The translations under genes and the position numbers were made by a program. A stretch of 14,426 nt of DNA from an uncultured Anaerolineae bacterium (lineage in GTDB: Bacteria; Chloroflexota; Anaerolineae; Anaerolineales; Villigracilaceae), in contig CAIRYE010000169.1 of NCBI GenBank assembly GCA_903882765.1, forward strand, positions 1 to 14,426, read 5' to 3'. Under the pieces are notes generated by a model. That model worked only from the letters and a program-made list of their open reading frames with translations, was not told the DNA's origin and did no database searches. The stretch's first letter is position 1, and the number at the start of each line of letters is the position of its first letter. Below are positions 1-7,440 of the stretch, in pieces.

Positions 1-2
1 AC

Positions 3-305
3 GATGACTACAATGTAGGCGGAACGAATGGGAAATTGGTGACGGTTTACCGAGAAAAAGCACTGTTAATCGCTTCTTGTTTATTCGATAAAGGAAGTTT
101 AAGCATCAAGGAGCTTCGAAGTCTAACTGGCAATGATAAAACGCATACACTTTTGCGAAGTAATCATTATGGCTGGTTCGAAAAAGTGGCGCGGGGTACA
201 TATGCGCTAACGAAAGCTGGAATAGAAGCTTTGGGGACATATGGCGAGATCATTGTAGTATTACGTCAAGAAATGTTTTTGAACGAAGATCAGACAACTG
301 ATTAA
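3..305 (+). CDS. DUF2161-type putative PD-(D/E)XK phosphodiesterase, C-terminal fragment
   Basis: The reading frame is open from base 3, so this is the 3' end of a gene starting upstream of the window, not a complete small protein. A TTG at 36 could be called as a start, but the frame before it reads DDYNVGGTNGKL. With the following VTVYREKALLIA this resembles the segment leading into the C-terminal winged-helix-like part of DUF2161 proteins, as I remember the family. The HYGWFEKVARGTYALT stretch (about 162-215) is the most family-like part; in relatives it reads D-D-H-Y-G-W-F-E-R-V-A-R-G-x-Y-A-L-T. The nuclease-like catalytic half would lie outside the window, so activity cannot be judged. 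It converges on acs, with a shared terminator between. Family assignment rests on memory of the conserved pattern. A generic winged-helix protein is the alternative. Confidence 0.65.
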   Translation, partial: DDYNVGGTNGKLVTVYREKALLIASCLFDKGSLSIKELRSLTGNDKTHTLLRSNHYGWFEKVARGTYALTKAGIEALGTYGEIIVVLRQEMFLNEDQTTD

Positions 306-324
306 ATTTCGCTTCTACTGAAAT

Positions 325-366
325 AAAAAACTGGACCAATTGAAAAATTTCAATGGTCCAGTTTTT
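325..366. terminator. Bidirectional rho-independent terminator between the DUF2161 gene and acs
   Basis: An 8-bp stem CTGGACCA/TGGTCCAG (331-338 and 353-360) continues, after one bulged A, into TTGA/TCAA around an AAAATT loop. It is flanked by A6 on the left (325-330) and T5 on the right (362-366), so it gives a U-tract on either strand. It sits between two convergent genes and can serve both. Confidence 0.9.
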
Positions 367-388
367 ATTATTTAGAAAAAACTAGTAT

Positions 389-2284
389 TTAGTCTTCCAA
401 GGTCGAAAGATCGCCCTCAGGCAGACCTTGCGCACGGGCTTTTAACACACGGCGCATAATTTTACCTGAACGAGTCTTGGGCAATTTGTCGATAAATTTC
501 ACTTCCTCAGGGCGGGCAATGGGGCCAAGATGATGAGCAACGTGTTGTCGTAACTCTTCGCTAAGGCTTTCACTAGGGGCGAACCCAGGTTTTAGCTGAA
601 CAAAACAGAAGATGGCCTGACCTTTTACTTCGTGCGGAAGACCGATCGCCGCGCTTTCAGCCACAGCGGTATGGGTAATGAGCGCTGACTCGATCTCAGC
701 GGTACCGAGCCGATGACCAGATACTTTGATCACATCGTCAACGCGACCAATGATCCAGTAATAACCATCCTTGTCGCGCCGAGCGGAATCACCGGTCATG
801 TACTTGCCAGGGAATTTACTCCAATAGGAATTTACATATCGATCGGGATCGCGGTAAATGGTGCGCAGCATAGAAGGCCACGGATTGGTCAGCACCAAGT
901 AGCCTTCCTGCCCGTCTTCAACCTGATTTCCTTCTTCATCAACGATCTCAGCGTTTTGTCCGAAGAAGGGGCGGGTGCCCGAACCAGGTTTTAATGGTAC
1001 AACGGGGGTTGGAGTGATCATAAAGGCACCGGTTTCAGTTTGCCACCAGGTATCTATGATCGGGCACCGTTCCTTACCAATAACGCGATAGAACCATTTC
1101 CATGCTTCAGGGTTGATCGGTTCACCAACGGAACCGAGTAGGCGCAGTGAAGAAAGGTCGTGTTTATTCGGCCAGGCCTCGCCGAAGCGCATTAGCGAGC
1201 GGATAGCGGTCGGCGCGGTATAGAAAATAGAAACGCCGTAACGCTCGATCAGTTGCCACCAACGGTTGGGGTAAGGGAAGGCAGGTCCGCCTTCGAACAT
1301 GAATACGGTCGCGCCATTCAACAAGGGACCGTAGACAATGTAGGAGTGCCCTGTGATCCAACCTGGATCAGCTGTGCACCAAAAGCGATCTTCATCTTTA
1401 ATATCGAAGGCATACTTCATCGTTGAGTAGGTACCCACCATGTAACCGCCGTGGGTGTGCAAAATAGCTTTTGGTTTGCCAGTAGAGCCGGATGTGTACA
1501 AAATGAACAAGGGGTCTTCGGCGTCCATGACCTCTGTGGCGCATTTACCATTGGCAATCGGCAGTGCGCAAAGATCGTGGTACCAATGGTCACGGCCAGC
1601 TTCCATAATGACTTCGTTACCGGTGCGTTTAACTACGATCACGTTTTCAACGGTAGGGCAGTGTTTTAGTGATTCATCAACAATGCTTTTTAATTCCACC
1701 AGCTTGCCATTTTGGAAGGAACCATCGCAGGTGATCACCAATTTGGATTCACTATCCGAGATACGACCATGCAGGGCATCTACCGAGAAACCGCCAAACA
1801 CCACAGAGTGAATAGCGCCGATCTTGGCGCAAGCCAACATAGCGAAAACGATCTCAGGGATGCGGCCCATATAAATAGTAACTCGGTCGCCCTTGACAAT
1901 ACCCATCGCTTTGATGATATTCGCCATACGGGAGACTTCGCGGTTAAGGGAGTAGTAAGAAAAAGTTCGATCATACCTTCCGTCTTCACTCTCCCATATT
2001 AATGCCAGTTTGTTTTTGCGGAAATTCTTTAAATGGCGGTCGATCGCGTTGTGCGCGATATTTGTTTTAGCGCCATCGAACCAACGGTAAAAGGGTTTGT
2101 TGCTATCATCCAAAACCTTATTCCATGGAGAAAACCACTCTAATTCCAAGGCTTCTTTTTCCCAAAAAGCTGCGGGGTCTTTTAGGGCGGCGGCGGCTGT
2201 CCCATCCCAGTCTTTTAATATGGCTTTTGAAACGATGTCTTCTGATGGATAATAAAACTCTGGGTCTGGTGCAGTAGTGGCCAT
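389..2284 (-). CDS. acs: Acetyl-CoA synthetase (AMP-forming)
   Basis: This enzyme activates acetate with ATP to acetyl-AMP and then to acetyl-CoA in the cytoplasm. At 631 aa it matches full-length bacterial Acs (about 650). Visible signatures are the ATP-binding loop YTSGSTGKPK at residues 263-272, GSVGEPINPEAW, TWWQTETG at 412-419, the hinge region TGDSARRDKDGYYWIIGR, and PKTRSGK near the C-terminus with the catalytic lysine at 608. That lysine is the one acetylated to silence Acs in other bacteria. The tryptophan at 414 matches the residue that narrows the acyl pocket to acetate in Salmonella Acs, favouring acetate over propionate or longer acids. The ATG at 2282-2284 has AGGAG (2296-2300) 11 nt upstream, slightly far. 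A promoter is recognisable at 2323-2350. It is a single gene, convergent with the DUF2161 gene and divergent from the ABC-F gene. Confidence 0.97.
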   Translation of the reverse strand: MATTAPDPEFYYPSEDIVSKAILKDWDGTAAAALKDPAAFWEKEALELEWFSPWNKVLDDSNKPFYRWFDGAKTNIAHNAIDRHLKNFRKNKLALIWESEDGRYDRTFSYYSLNREVSRMANIIKAMGIVKGDRVTIYMGRIPEIVFAMLACAKIGAIHSVVFGGFSVDALHGRISDSESKLVITCDGSFQNGKLVELKSIVDESLKHCPTVENVIVVKRTGNEVIMEAGRDHWYHDLCALPIANGKCATEVMDAEDPLFILYTSGSTGKPKAILHTHGGYMVGTYSTMKYAFDIKDEDRFWCTADPGWITGHSYIVYGPLLNGATVFMFEGGPAFPYPNRWWQLIERYGVSIFYTAPTAIRSLMRFGEAWPNKHDLSSLRLLGSVGEPINPEAWKWFYRVIGKERCPIIDTWWQTETGAFMITPTPVVPLKPGSGTRPFFGQNAEIVDEEGNQVEDGQEGYLVLTNPWPSMLRTIYRDPDRYVNSYWSKFPGKYMTGDSARRDKDGYYWIIGRVDDVIKVSGHRLGTAEIESALITHTAVAESAAIGLPHEVKGQAIFCFVQLKPGFAPSESLSEELRQHVAHHLGPIARPEEVKFIDKLPKTRSGKIMRRVLKARAQGLPEGDLSTLED

Positions 2285-2322
2285 TTATTTTCTCGCTCCT
2301 GAATGAAAAATAGATTCTTAAT

Positions 2323-2350
2323 AGGATAGCAAAAACTTTAAAAAAATCAA
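2323..2350 (-). promoter_or_regulatory. Predicted sigma70-type promoter of acs
   Basis: Read on the minus strand: -35 TTGATT (2345-2350), a 16-nt spacer, and -10 TATCCT (2323-2328) preceded by TGC, an extended -10 pattern. It would start transcription near 2316, about 30 nt before the acs ATG, leaving room for the AGGAG at 2296-2300. The rest of the divergent gap up to 2521 shows no convincing promoter for the plus-strand ABC-F gene; a TATGAT at 2485-2490 lacks a -35 partner. Confidence 0.55.
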
Positions 2351-2521
2351 GCATAATAAGAAAAAGTAATAACATTTAGTGTTAATATTCACAATACCAA
2401 ACTACTCATGAGATGGTTGAATAAGCTACAAAAACCATCGAATTCTCACCTTTTCGGCAATAAGAAGGCCATAAAAGTTTGTTGTATGATTAATTGTAGA
2501 AGTTGATCAAATGGTATTGCG

Positions 2522-4168
2522 ATGCTTTCAGCTCATCAAATTTCTAAACGTTACGGAATACATAAGGTGCTCACCGATGTTTCCTTTTCCATCAATCACA
2601 AGGATAGGATCGGTCTGATCGGTGTTAATGGTTGCGGGAAAACCACGCTCATGCGGATTTTGGCTGGAATAGATCAACCAGATACTGGCACGGTCACATT
2701 GCCTCGCCCCGATTACCGTTTGGGGTATCTAGAACAGGGGATGGTAGCGCTTCCAGACCAACCAATATCTGCCTACCTTGGCGAGACACTATTCTCATCG
2801 GATCAATCTCAATTTGATGAAAGCCAGCTAGTGATGTTAGCGGATCGATTGTCGAAATTTCCGAATGACGAAACCGTGCAAAAGCAATTTGACGAGATAT
2901 TGACGCGATCATCCAACCCGGTGATCGACGTATATGGTGTCCTCGGTCCGCTAGGGTTGGCACACTTTCCGCTGAATACTCCAGTTGGAATTCTTAGTGG
3001 CGGCCAAAAGACACGCCTTATGTTAGCGAGGCTATTGATGGATTCCCCGAACCTGTTGTTGCTGGATGAGCCAACCAATCACTTGGATATTTCTATGTTA
3101 GAGTGGTTGGAAAATTGGTTAGAGAAGTTCTCTGGGGGTGTATTGGTTGTTTCGCATGATAGGGCTTTTTTGGATAATACGGTTAATACTATTCTTGAGT
3201 TAGATCCTAAGCAAGAAGGGATCCGTCGTTATGATGGAAATTACACTGATTACATCGGACAAAAAGTAAGGGAACAAGAGTTGCAATTACAAGCCTTTAC
3301 CGATCAACAGGAACAAATCGACGGCCTAAGAGCCGCGGCTCAACACCTTCGCGGGTTAACAAAAATGAAAAAAGGCGGTAAAGCCGATAGTGGTGACAAA
3401 TTCGCTACAGGTTTTTTTGGCAACAAGGCCACTAAGAATACCGCTGGCCGCGCCAAAGCCATAGAAGCTCGAATAGAAAAGATACTGAGCGAACACAGGC
3501 TGGAACGCCCAAAACCAAGCTGGCAGCTAAAATTGGATTTTGGTATACCTACGCATCTATCCAACGATGTTGTAATTGCTGAAGATCTGAAAATAGGATA
3601 CACCAGCAATGCTCCCTTGCTAACGGGTTGTAATTTCACTATTCGAGGCGGTCAGCGAATTGCCATAACTGGGCAAAATGGCGCTGGTAAAACCAGTCTT
3701 CTTCGCACTATTATGGGAATAATTCCGCCGCTTGGCGGGAAGGTTCGAATTGGAGCAAGCAGTGTTGTTGGATTAATGACACAAGAGCAAGAGGGCATGG
3801 CAGGAGATCTATCACCATTGCAATTGGTTCAACAAGTTTCAGATTTTAATGAAACCGAAGCGCGGCATTTTCTGCATTATTTCCTCTTTGCCGGCGATTC
3901 GCCATTACGTCCAAACAGCGAAATGTCCTACGGTGAACGAACAAGGCTTCAGCTAGCGTTATTGGTAGCCAAAGGGTGCAATTTGTTGGTTCTAGATGAG
4001 CCGATCAATCACCTTGATATTCCATCACGAGCCCGCTTTGAACAGGCTTTATCCCGTTTTGAAGGAACCGCGATCGCTGTAGTACACGATCGCTATTTTA
4101 TCGAACATTTCACCACGGACCTATGGAAAATTGAAAATGGCGTTTTGACGCAATCTCCATTAAAGTAA
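2522..4168 (+). CDS. ABC-F family ATPase (ribosome-associated, no membrane domain)
   Basis: Two ABC domains sit in one 548-aa chain with no membrane segment, the ABC-F layout. Members bind the ribosomal E site and act in translation or antibiotic protection rather than transport. Domain 1: Walker A GVNGCGKT (34-41), signature LSGGQ (158-162), Walker B LLLLDEP (178-184) with catalytic E183. Between the domains (about 235-330) is the charged interdomain linker, including KMKKGGK and GFFGNKATKN, expected to reach the P-site tRNA. Domain 2: Walker A GQNGAGKTS (384-392), an altered signature MSYGE (468-472), Walker B NLLVLDEP (487-494) with E493, then INHLD instead of TNHLD. There is no C-terminal extension. 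The ATG at 2522 has no good Shine-Dalgarno, but an in-frame stop lies just upstream (2504-2506), so no earlier start exists. The GNAT gene follows after 23 nt. Whether it is a resistance factor or a housekeeping type cannot be told from the sequence alone. Confidence 0.93.
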   Translation: MLSAHQISKRYGIHKVLTDVSFSINHKDRIGLIGVNGCGKTTLMRILAGIDQPDTGTVTLPRPDYRLGYLEQGMVALPDQPISAYLGETLFSSDQSQFDESQLVMLADRLSKFPNDETVQKQFDEILTRSSNPVIDVYGVLGPLGLAHFPLNTPVGILSGGQKTRLMLARLLMDSPNLLLLDEPTNHLDISMLEWLENWLEKFSGGVLVVSHDRAFLDNTVNTILELDPKQEGIRRYDGNYTDYIGQKVREQELQLQAFTDQQEQIDGLRAAAQHLRGLTKMKKGGKADSGDKFATGFFGNKATKNTAGRAKAIEARIEKILSEHRLERPKPSWQLKLDFGIPTHLSNDVVIAEDLKIGYTSNAPLLTGCNFTIRGGQRIAITGQNGAGKTSLLRTIMGIIPPLGGKVRIGASSVVGLMTQEQEGMAGDLSPLQLVQQVSDFNETEARHFLHYFLFAGDSPLRPNSEMSYGERTRLQLALLVAKGCNLLVLDEPINHLDIPSRARFEQALSRFEGTAIAVVHDRYFIEHFTTDLWKIENGVLTQSPLK

Positions 4169-4191
4169 TATAAAAAAAGGAAAAATAAGGA

Positions 4192-4947
4192 ATGGATCCT
4201 GCAAAAGTGGCTTTCTTCACGCCAACCGATACACCTTCTTATGATGAAAAATTAAGCGGGTTAGCATCTAGTTGCTGGCCTGAGTTTATGCTTCATGATC
4301 CAGTCGCGGATGAATTATGGGATGACCTGAACGGTCGGTTTCCTGAATACCAATTTGCGTTGATGGACGCAATATCAGGAAGAACAATCGCGATGGCGAA
4401 CAGCATTCCCATTCACTGGGATGGTGATCCAGCGGATCTACCCGATGAAGGTTGGGATTGGGTTTTTCGGCAAGGTGTTGAGGATCATAAAGCAGGACGT
4501 ACCCCTAAAACCCTAAGCGCGATCCAGATCGCGATCCATCCAGAGGCTCGTGGACAGGGTTTGAGTAAATTGATGGTGGAACATATGCGCGCAATTGCAA
4601 AAGAAAAAGGATATAGCCGGTTGGTAGCGCCAGTAAGGCCAAATCAAAAAAGCCAATATCCGCTTGTTAGTATCGATGACTATATCACCTGGAAGGATGA
4701 GGCTGGTTTACCCTTTGATGCTTGGCTGAGAACTCATGTGAAACTAGGGGCTACCATCCTTCATCCGTGTCATAAGGCAATGGAGATCAAAGGGTCTGTT
4801 GTGATGTGGGAGAAATGGACCGGTCTGAAATTCGCGACAAATGGTCTCTACACAATTCCTGGGGGATTGGTCCCTCTAAAGATGCAAGTGGAACTTGATC
4901 TAGGATTGTATATTGAACCGAATGTTTGGACCTTACACACCCTCTAA
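4192..4947 (+). CDS. GNAT-family N-acetyltransferase
   Basis: A 251-aa protein with an acetyl-CoA-binding motif A: IQIAIHPEARGQGLSKLM, where R120-G121-Q122-G123 is the pyrophosphate loop R/Q-x-x-G-x-G/A. The following helix and strand (MVEHMRAIAKEKGYSRLVAPV) complete the GNAT core. It is longer than a minimal GNAT (about 150 aa), with extra N-terminal (about 1-100) and C-terminal (about 165-251) parts likely forming the substrate pocket. The substrate is unknown. The ATG is preceded by AAGG only 1-4 nt upstream and by AAAAAAAGG further up, so translation may partly depend on the ABC-F gene 23 nt before it. No promoter is visible in that gap, so the two are probably one transcript ending at the hairpin at 4983-5003. 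Confidence 0.85.
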   Translation: MDPAKVAFFTPTDTPSYDEKLSGLASSCWPEFMLHDPVADELWDDLNGRFPEYQFALMDAISGRTIAMANSIPIHWDGDPADLPDEGWDWVFRQGVEDHKAGRTPKTLSAIQIAIHPEARGQGLSKLMVEHMRAIAKEKGYSRLVAPVRPNQKSQYPLVSIDDYITWKDEAGLPFDAWLRTHVKLGATILHPCHKAMEIKGSVVMWEKWTGLKFATNGLYTIPGGLVPLKMQVELDLGLYIEPNVWTLHTL

Positions 4948-4976
4948 AATTGCCAACTGATCAGCAATTTAAAACG

Positions 4977-5008
4977 AAAAAACCCTGCGCTTTTTGCGCA
5001 GGGCTTTT
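4977..5008. terminator. Bidirectional terminator between the GNAT and beta-propeller genes
   Basis: A perfect 8-bp stem CCCTGCGC/GCGCAGGG (4983-4990 and 4996-5003) with a TTTTT loop, followed by CTTTT on the plus strand and preceded by A6 (4977-4982), which becomes U6 on the minus strand. It lies between two convergent genes. Confidence 0.92.
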
Positions 5009-5026
5009 GAAGGATTGATACAAAAT

Positions 5027-6160
5027 TTATGGAACGATCGAGAGATCGTAAAAGGCTACACGGTTTAGAACTTTTGTTTTCGCCCCATCTTGCGAGAAAG
5101 CACCCGCGGCATACAAGCGGTTTTTGGTTTGGTCAAGGGCAATCGTATAAACAGCCCCGGTTACGCCGGTTTCAATAGCGGTCCAGGAAGCGCCATCCCA
5201 CTTTGCGATATTATTCACTACTACACCGCCGGCGTTGATAAATGTGCCGCCAATGAATACCTCGTTCGCGGCGTTCGTTTGAATGCTATAAACTGTTCCA
5301 ACACCACCATTACTTGAGATTCCACTTCCAAAGGCGGACCATGTTGCTCCATTCCACTTTGCTATGCCGTTTACGGTTGTCCCACCCGCGGTGACAAAAT
5401 AGCCCCCAACGAGTACATTACCGTTGTTGTCGATCTTGATCGATCGAACCGTCGCGCTTGTTCCACCGCCTAGAGCAGACCATCTGGATCCATCCCACAT
5501 TGCGATATTATTTACGGTCACACCGCCAGCAGATTTGAAATTACCGCCAGCATAGAGATTTCCAGCTGAGTCAACAGCCAGAGCATAAACTGGGCCAGAG
5601 GTGCCAGTTTTTAGATTATTCCAAGTAGTGCCATTCCATCGGGCAACCCTATTAGCGCCGGTTGAACCGATCTTAGTGAAGGTGCCGCCAGCGTAAACCT
5701 TGTTAGAAGATGGCGCGGTAACGGCAAAAACGATGTTATTCGCCCCTGTCTGCATATAATTCCAGCCACCTTCGCCGGTATCCCAGCGAACGATCCTATT
5801 CACTACTTTCCTAACTGTTTTTCCACCTACTTTGGTGAATGCGCCACCGGTGTAAATATTTTTTGGAATATCGGACGCGAAGGATAGGACAGCCCCATCA
5901 GTACCAAGCCCCATTTTCTCCCAAGTGGTACCATTCCATTTACTAACATGCCCAACATCCACACCCGAAGGGTCGGTTGTGAAATCGCCACCTAGAAAGA
6001 GGTTGCCAGAAGGGTCTAATAAGGAAGTCCATACTGTATTATTAATACTCCCACCAAAATTTTGCCAGCCGGGGTTCTCCGCGGCAAGAGCAGAATTCTG
6101 TGCTGATAACAAGGTTACAACCATGCAAGCCAGGATTGCTATTCTAATAATTTTGTTCAT
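5027..6160 (-). CDS. Secreted seven-repeat beta-propeller protein
   Basis: The N-terminus has a basic start, a hydrophobic core (ILACMVVTLL) and a likely signal-peptidase site after ALA, so the protein is exported. The rest is seven tandem units. Counting from the first of three consecutive ATGs (6166), they start at W34, W82, W135, W182, W229, W276 and W328, each 47-53 residues, with the pattern W-x2-hydrophobic-x2-G ... N-hydrophobic-Y-x-G-G-x-F-x2-A-G-G ... N-x-I-A-x-W-D/N-G. Repeats with this look occur in Rax2-like and other extracellular propellers; seven units fit one closed seven-bladed ring. The start is given as the third ATG (6158-6160), because AGGAG (6167-6171) abuts the first ATG and gives normal 6-nt spacing only to the third. 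There is no anchor, sortase motif or catalytic domain, so the function is unknown. It is monocistronic, with its own predicted promoter and terminator. An IL-A-C lipobox reading (cysteine 14) is possible but weak. Confidence 0.85.
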   Translation of the reverse strand: MNKIIRIAILACMVVTLLSAQNSALAAENPGWQNFGGSINNTVWTSLLDPSGNLFLGGDFTTDPSGVDVGHVSKWNGTTWEKMGLGTDGAVLSFASDIPKNIYTGGAFTKVGGKTVRKVVNRIVRWDTGEGGWNYMQTGANNIVFAVTAPSSNKVYAGGTFTKIGSTGANRVARWNGTTWNNLKTGTSGPVYALAVDSAGNLYAGGNFKSAGGVTVNNIAMWDGSRWSALGGGTSATVRSIKIDNNGNVLVGGYFVTAGGTTVNGIAKWNGATWSAFGSGISSNGGVGTVYSIQTNAANEVFIGGTFINAGGVVVNNIAKWDGASWTAIETGVTGAVYTIALDQTKNRLYAAGAFSQDGAKTKVLNRVAFYDLSIVP

Positions 6161-6234
6161 CATCATCTCCTATTCCCGCTGAACCCTAGATAAACTGTCC
6201 AAACGGGAAGCCTCTTGGGCTTATGTGATTTGAT

Positions 6235-6262
6235 ATTATCATTTCTCGATACCCGTGTTCAA
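6235..6262 (-). promoter_or_regulatory. Predicted promoter of the beta-propeller gene
   Basis: On the minus strand: -35 TTGAAC (6257-6262), a 16-nt spacer, and -10 GATAAT (6235-6240). It would give a leader of about 65 nt before the ATG cluster at 6158-6166. It is the best -35/-10 pair in the divergent gap. Confidence 0.45.
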
Positions 6263-6320
6263 AACCACAATGAAATTGTAATTTTTTCGGAAGAACCGAG
6301 TACAAAGGTATAGGCGCGAG

Positions 6321-6326
6321 TATAAT
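6321..6326 (+). promoter_or_regulatory. Candidate -10 box of the nitroreductase-like gene
   Basis: A perfect TATAAT lies 36 nt before the ATG at 6363. No good -35 hexamer is found at 15-19 nt upstream, so the call is tentative. Confidence 0.35.
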
Positions 6327-6362
6327 TAATTTATTGGAAATTTCCTGATAGGATAGTTGGAA

Positions 6363-7268
6363 ATGGAAAATGATCGGAATCTATCAAATAGGAAGGCGCC
6401 TAACCGGATGGAAAACATCACGCAAATCATTCTCGATCGTTTTTCTTGCAGAACTTACAATGAGAAGCCGTTATCAACTGAAAACCGCTCCCTTTTAGAG
6501 CTATACGTTCAAAACTTGAACCTTGGCCCTTTTGGAAGCAAAGCTAAGTTTTATTTAGTTGCCGCAACCGAGGTGGACAACAGCAGTTTACAAGAGCTAG
6601 GGACGTACGGTTTTATCCAAGGCGCTACAGCCTATGTCATTGGTACCATTTCCCCAGAAGGGAAAAACCTTGAGGATTACGGTTTTTTGATGGAAAAGAT
6701 CATCTTATACGCAACCTCACTTGGTTTAGGCACCTGTTGGCTTGGAGGTAGTTTTACCCGCAGTACCTTTTCTCAAAAAATTAAAGCTGAACTAGGTGAA
6801 ATTATTCCGGCTGTAACCCCCATTGGCAATTACATTGATCTAAAACAGGCTCGTGAAGGGTTGTTGCGAAAACGCATAAATGCCGACCAGCGCTTATCGT
6901 GGGATAAGCTTTTCTTTATCGATACATTCGGTTCACCACTTACCAAACAACAAGCCGGCAAATGGGAAACAGCGCTGGAGATGGTACGCCGGGGACCTTC
7001 GGCTTCGAACAAACAACCTTGGCGAATAGTACAAAAAGATGGGAATTTTCATTTTTACCTTCAGCGAACAAAAGGCTATCGCGAAGGTATCATTATTCGT
7101 TTTTTGGGCGTTCAAGACATACAGCGCTTAGATAGTGGAATCGCGATGTGCCATTTCGAGCTCACGGCTCGGGAGCAAAACTTGCCAGGTCAGTGGATCG
7201 ATTTGGATCCAAAAATTGAGATGCCGGATGACCTGACCGAGTATGTAGTTAGCTGGATAGCGAAATAA
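6363..7268 (+). CDS. Nitroreductase-family protein, TM1586-like
   Basis: A 301-aa protein with nitroreductase signatures spread over two halves. Near the N-terminus is RFSCRTY (26-32), like the R-x-S-x-R-x-[YF] that opens FMN-dependent nitroreductases. GLGTCWLGG (121-129) matches the G-L-G-[TS]-x-W loop. PSASNKQPW (212-220) matches the FMN-contacting P-S-x-x-N-x-Q-P-W motif, but it sits in the C-terminal half instead of shortly after the first motif. This order and length fit the TM1586-type nitroreductase family, in which a single chain is thought to mimic the usual dimer. It probably binds FMN; the substrate is unknown. Three starts are possible: TTG 6357, ATG 6363 (AGGA 9 nt upstream; chosen) and ATG 6408, where recognisable homology begins. 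It is a single gene with a terminator at 7300-7333. Confidence 0.8.
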   Translation: MENDRNLSNRKAPNRMENITQIILDRFSCRTYNEKPLSTENRSLLELYVQNLNLGPFGSKAKFYLVAATEVDNSSLQELGTYGFIQGATAYVIGTISPEGKNLEDYGFLMEKIILYATSLGLGTCWLGGSFTRSTFSQKIKAELGEIIPAVTPIGNYIDLKQAREGLLRKRINADQRLSWDKLFFIDTFGSPLTKQQAGKWETALEMVRRGPSASNKQPWRIVQKDGNFHFYLQRTKGYREGIIIRFLGVQDIQRLDSGIAMCHFELTAREQNLPGQWIDLDPKIEMPDDLTEYVVSWIAK

Positions 7269-7299
7269 GCATCGATTTTTTAAAATAATAGAAAAAGAT

Positions 7300-7333
7300 A
7301 AGAGAGTGTGGCATTCGCCCACACTCTCTTTTT
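7300..7333 (+). terminator. Rho-independent terminator of the nitroreductase-like gene
   Basis: A 12-bp perfect stem AAGAGAGTGTGG/CCACACTCTCTT (7300-7311 and 7319-7330) with a 7-nt loop, continuing into a T-run that ends at 7333. It insulates the copper operon from the gene before it. Confidence 0.92.
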
Positions 7334-7367
7334 AAGCCAAAAATGTGAGCCACCTATTAATTTGGAC

Positions 7368-7395
7368 TTGACAACTTCCTCGGAAGATGTAAAAT
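7368..7395 (+). promoter_or_regulatory. Promoter of the csoR-copZ-copA operon
   Basis: A consensus -35 TTGACA (7368-7373), a 16-nt spacer and -10 TAAAAT (7390-7395), giving a start near 7402. The spacer holds a small palindrome CTTCC-TC-GGAAG (7375-7386). The predicted start falls at the edge of the GC-rich operator, the arrangement expected for a repressor that blocks initiation. Confidence 0.8.
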
Positions 7396-7400
7396 AAATA

Positions 7401-7427
7401 TAGCCCCCCCCCATAGGGGGTGGGTAG
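7401..7427 (+). promoter_or_regulatory. Predicted CsoR operator
   Basis: A C9 tract (7404-7412), then ATA, then GGGGGTGGG (7416-7424), flanked by TA on the left and TAG on the right. It forms a pseudo-palindrome centred on T7414: five perfect C:G pairs, one C/T mismatch, then three more C:G pairs. Known CsoR sites are G/C-tract pseudo-inverted repeats of this kind next to the -10 box. It lies between the -10 and the csoR Shine-Dalgarno, supporting autorepression released by Cu(I). The function is inferred from pattern and position. Confidence 0.75.
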
Positions 7428-7440
7428 GAGAAAATGGCAA

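Noticed and set aside
713..2002. Several open frames of 70-118 codons on the plus strand opposite acs
   Set aside because: They overlap a clear, full-length acs and show no recognisable family, ribosome site or independent conservation clue; they are shadows of its codon use.
6117..6136. Lipoprotein signal (I-L-A-C) in the propeller protein
   Set aside because: The hydrophobic stretch continues beyond the cysteine and a better signal peptidase I site (ALA) follows, so a soluble secreted protein is more likely.
7401..7430. Riboswitch or structured leader ahead of csoR
   Set aside because: The predicted transcript start falls within or beside the GC-rich palindrome, leaving too short a leader; position and CsoR neighbour favour a DNA operator.
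7420..7440. GTG at 7420 as the csoR start
   Set aside because: It would put the AGGAG ribosome site inside the gene and overlap the operator; family homology begins at the ATG at 7441.
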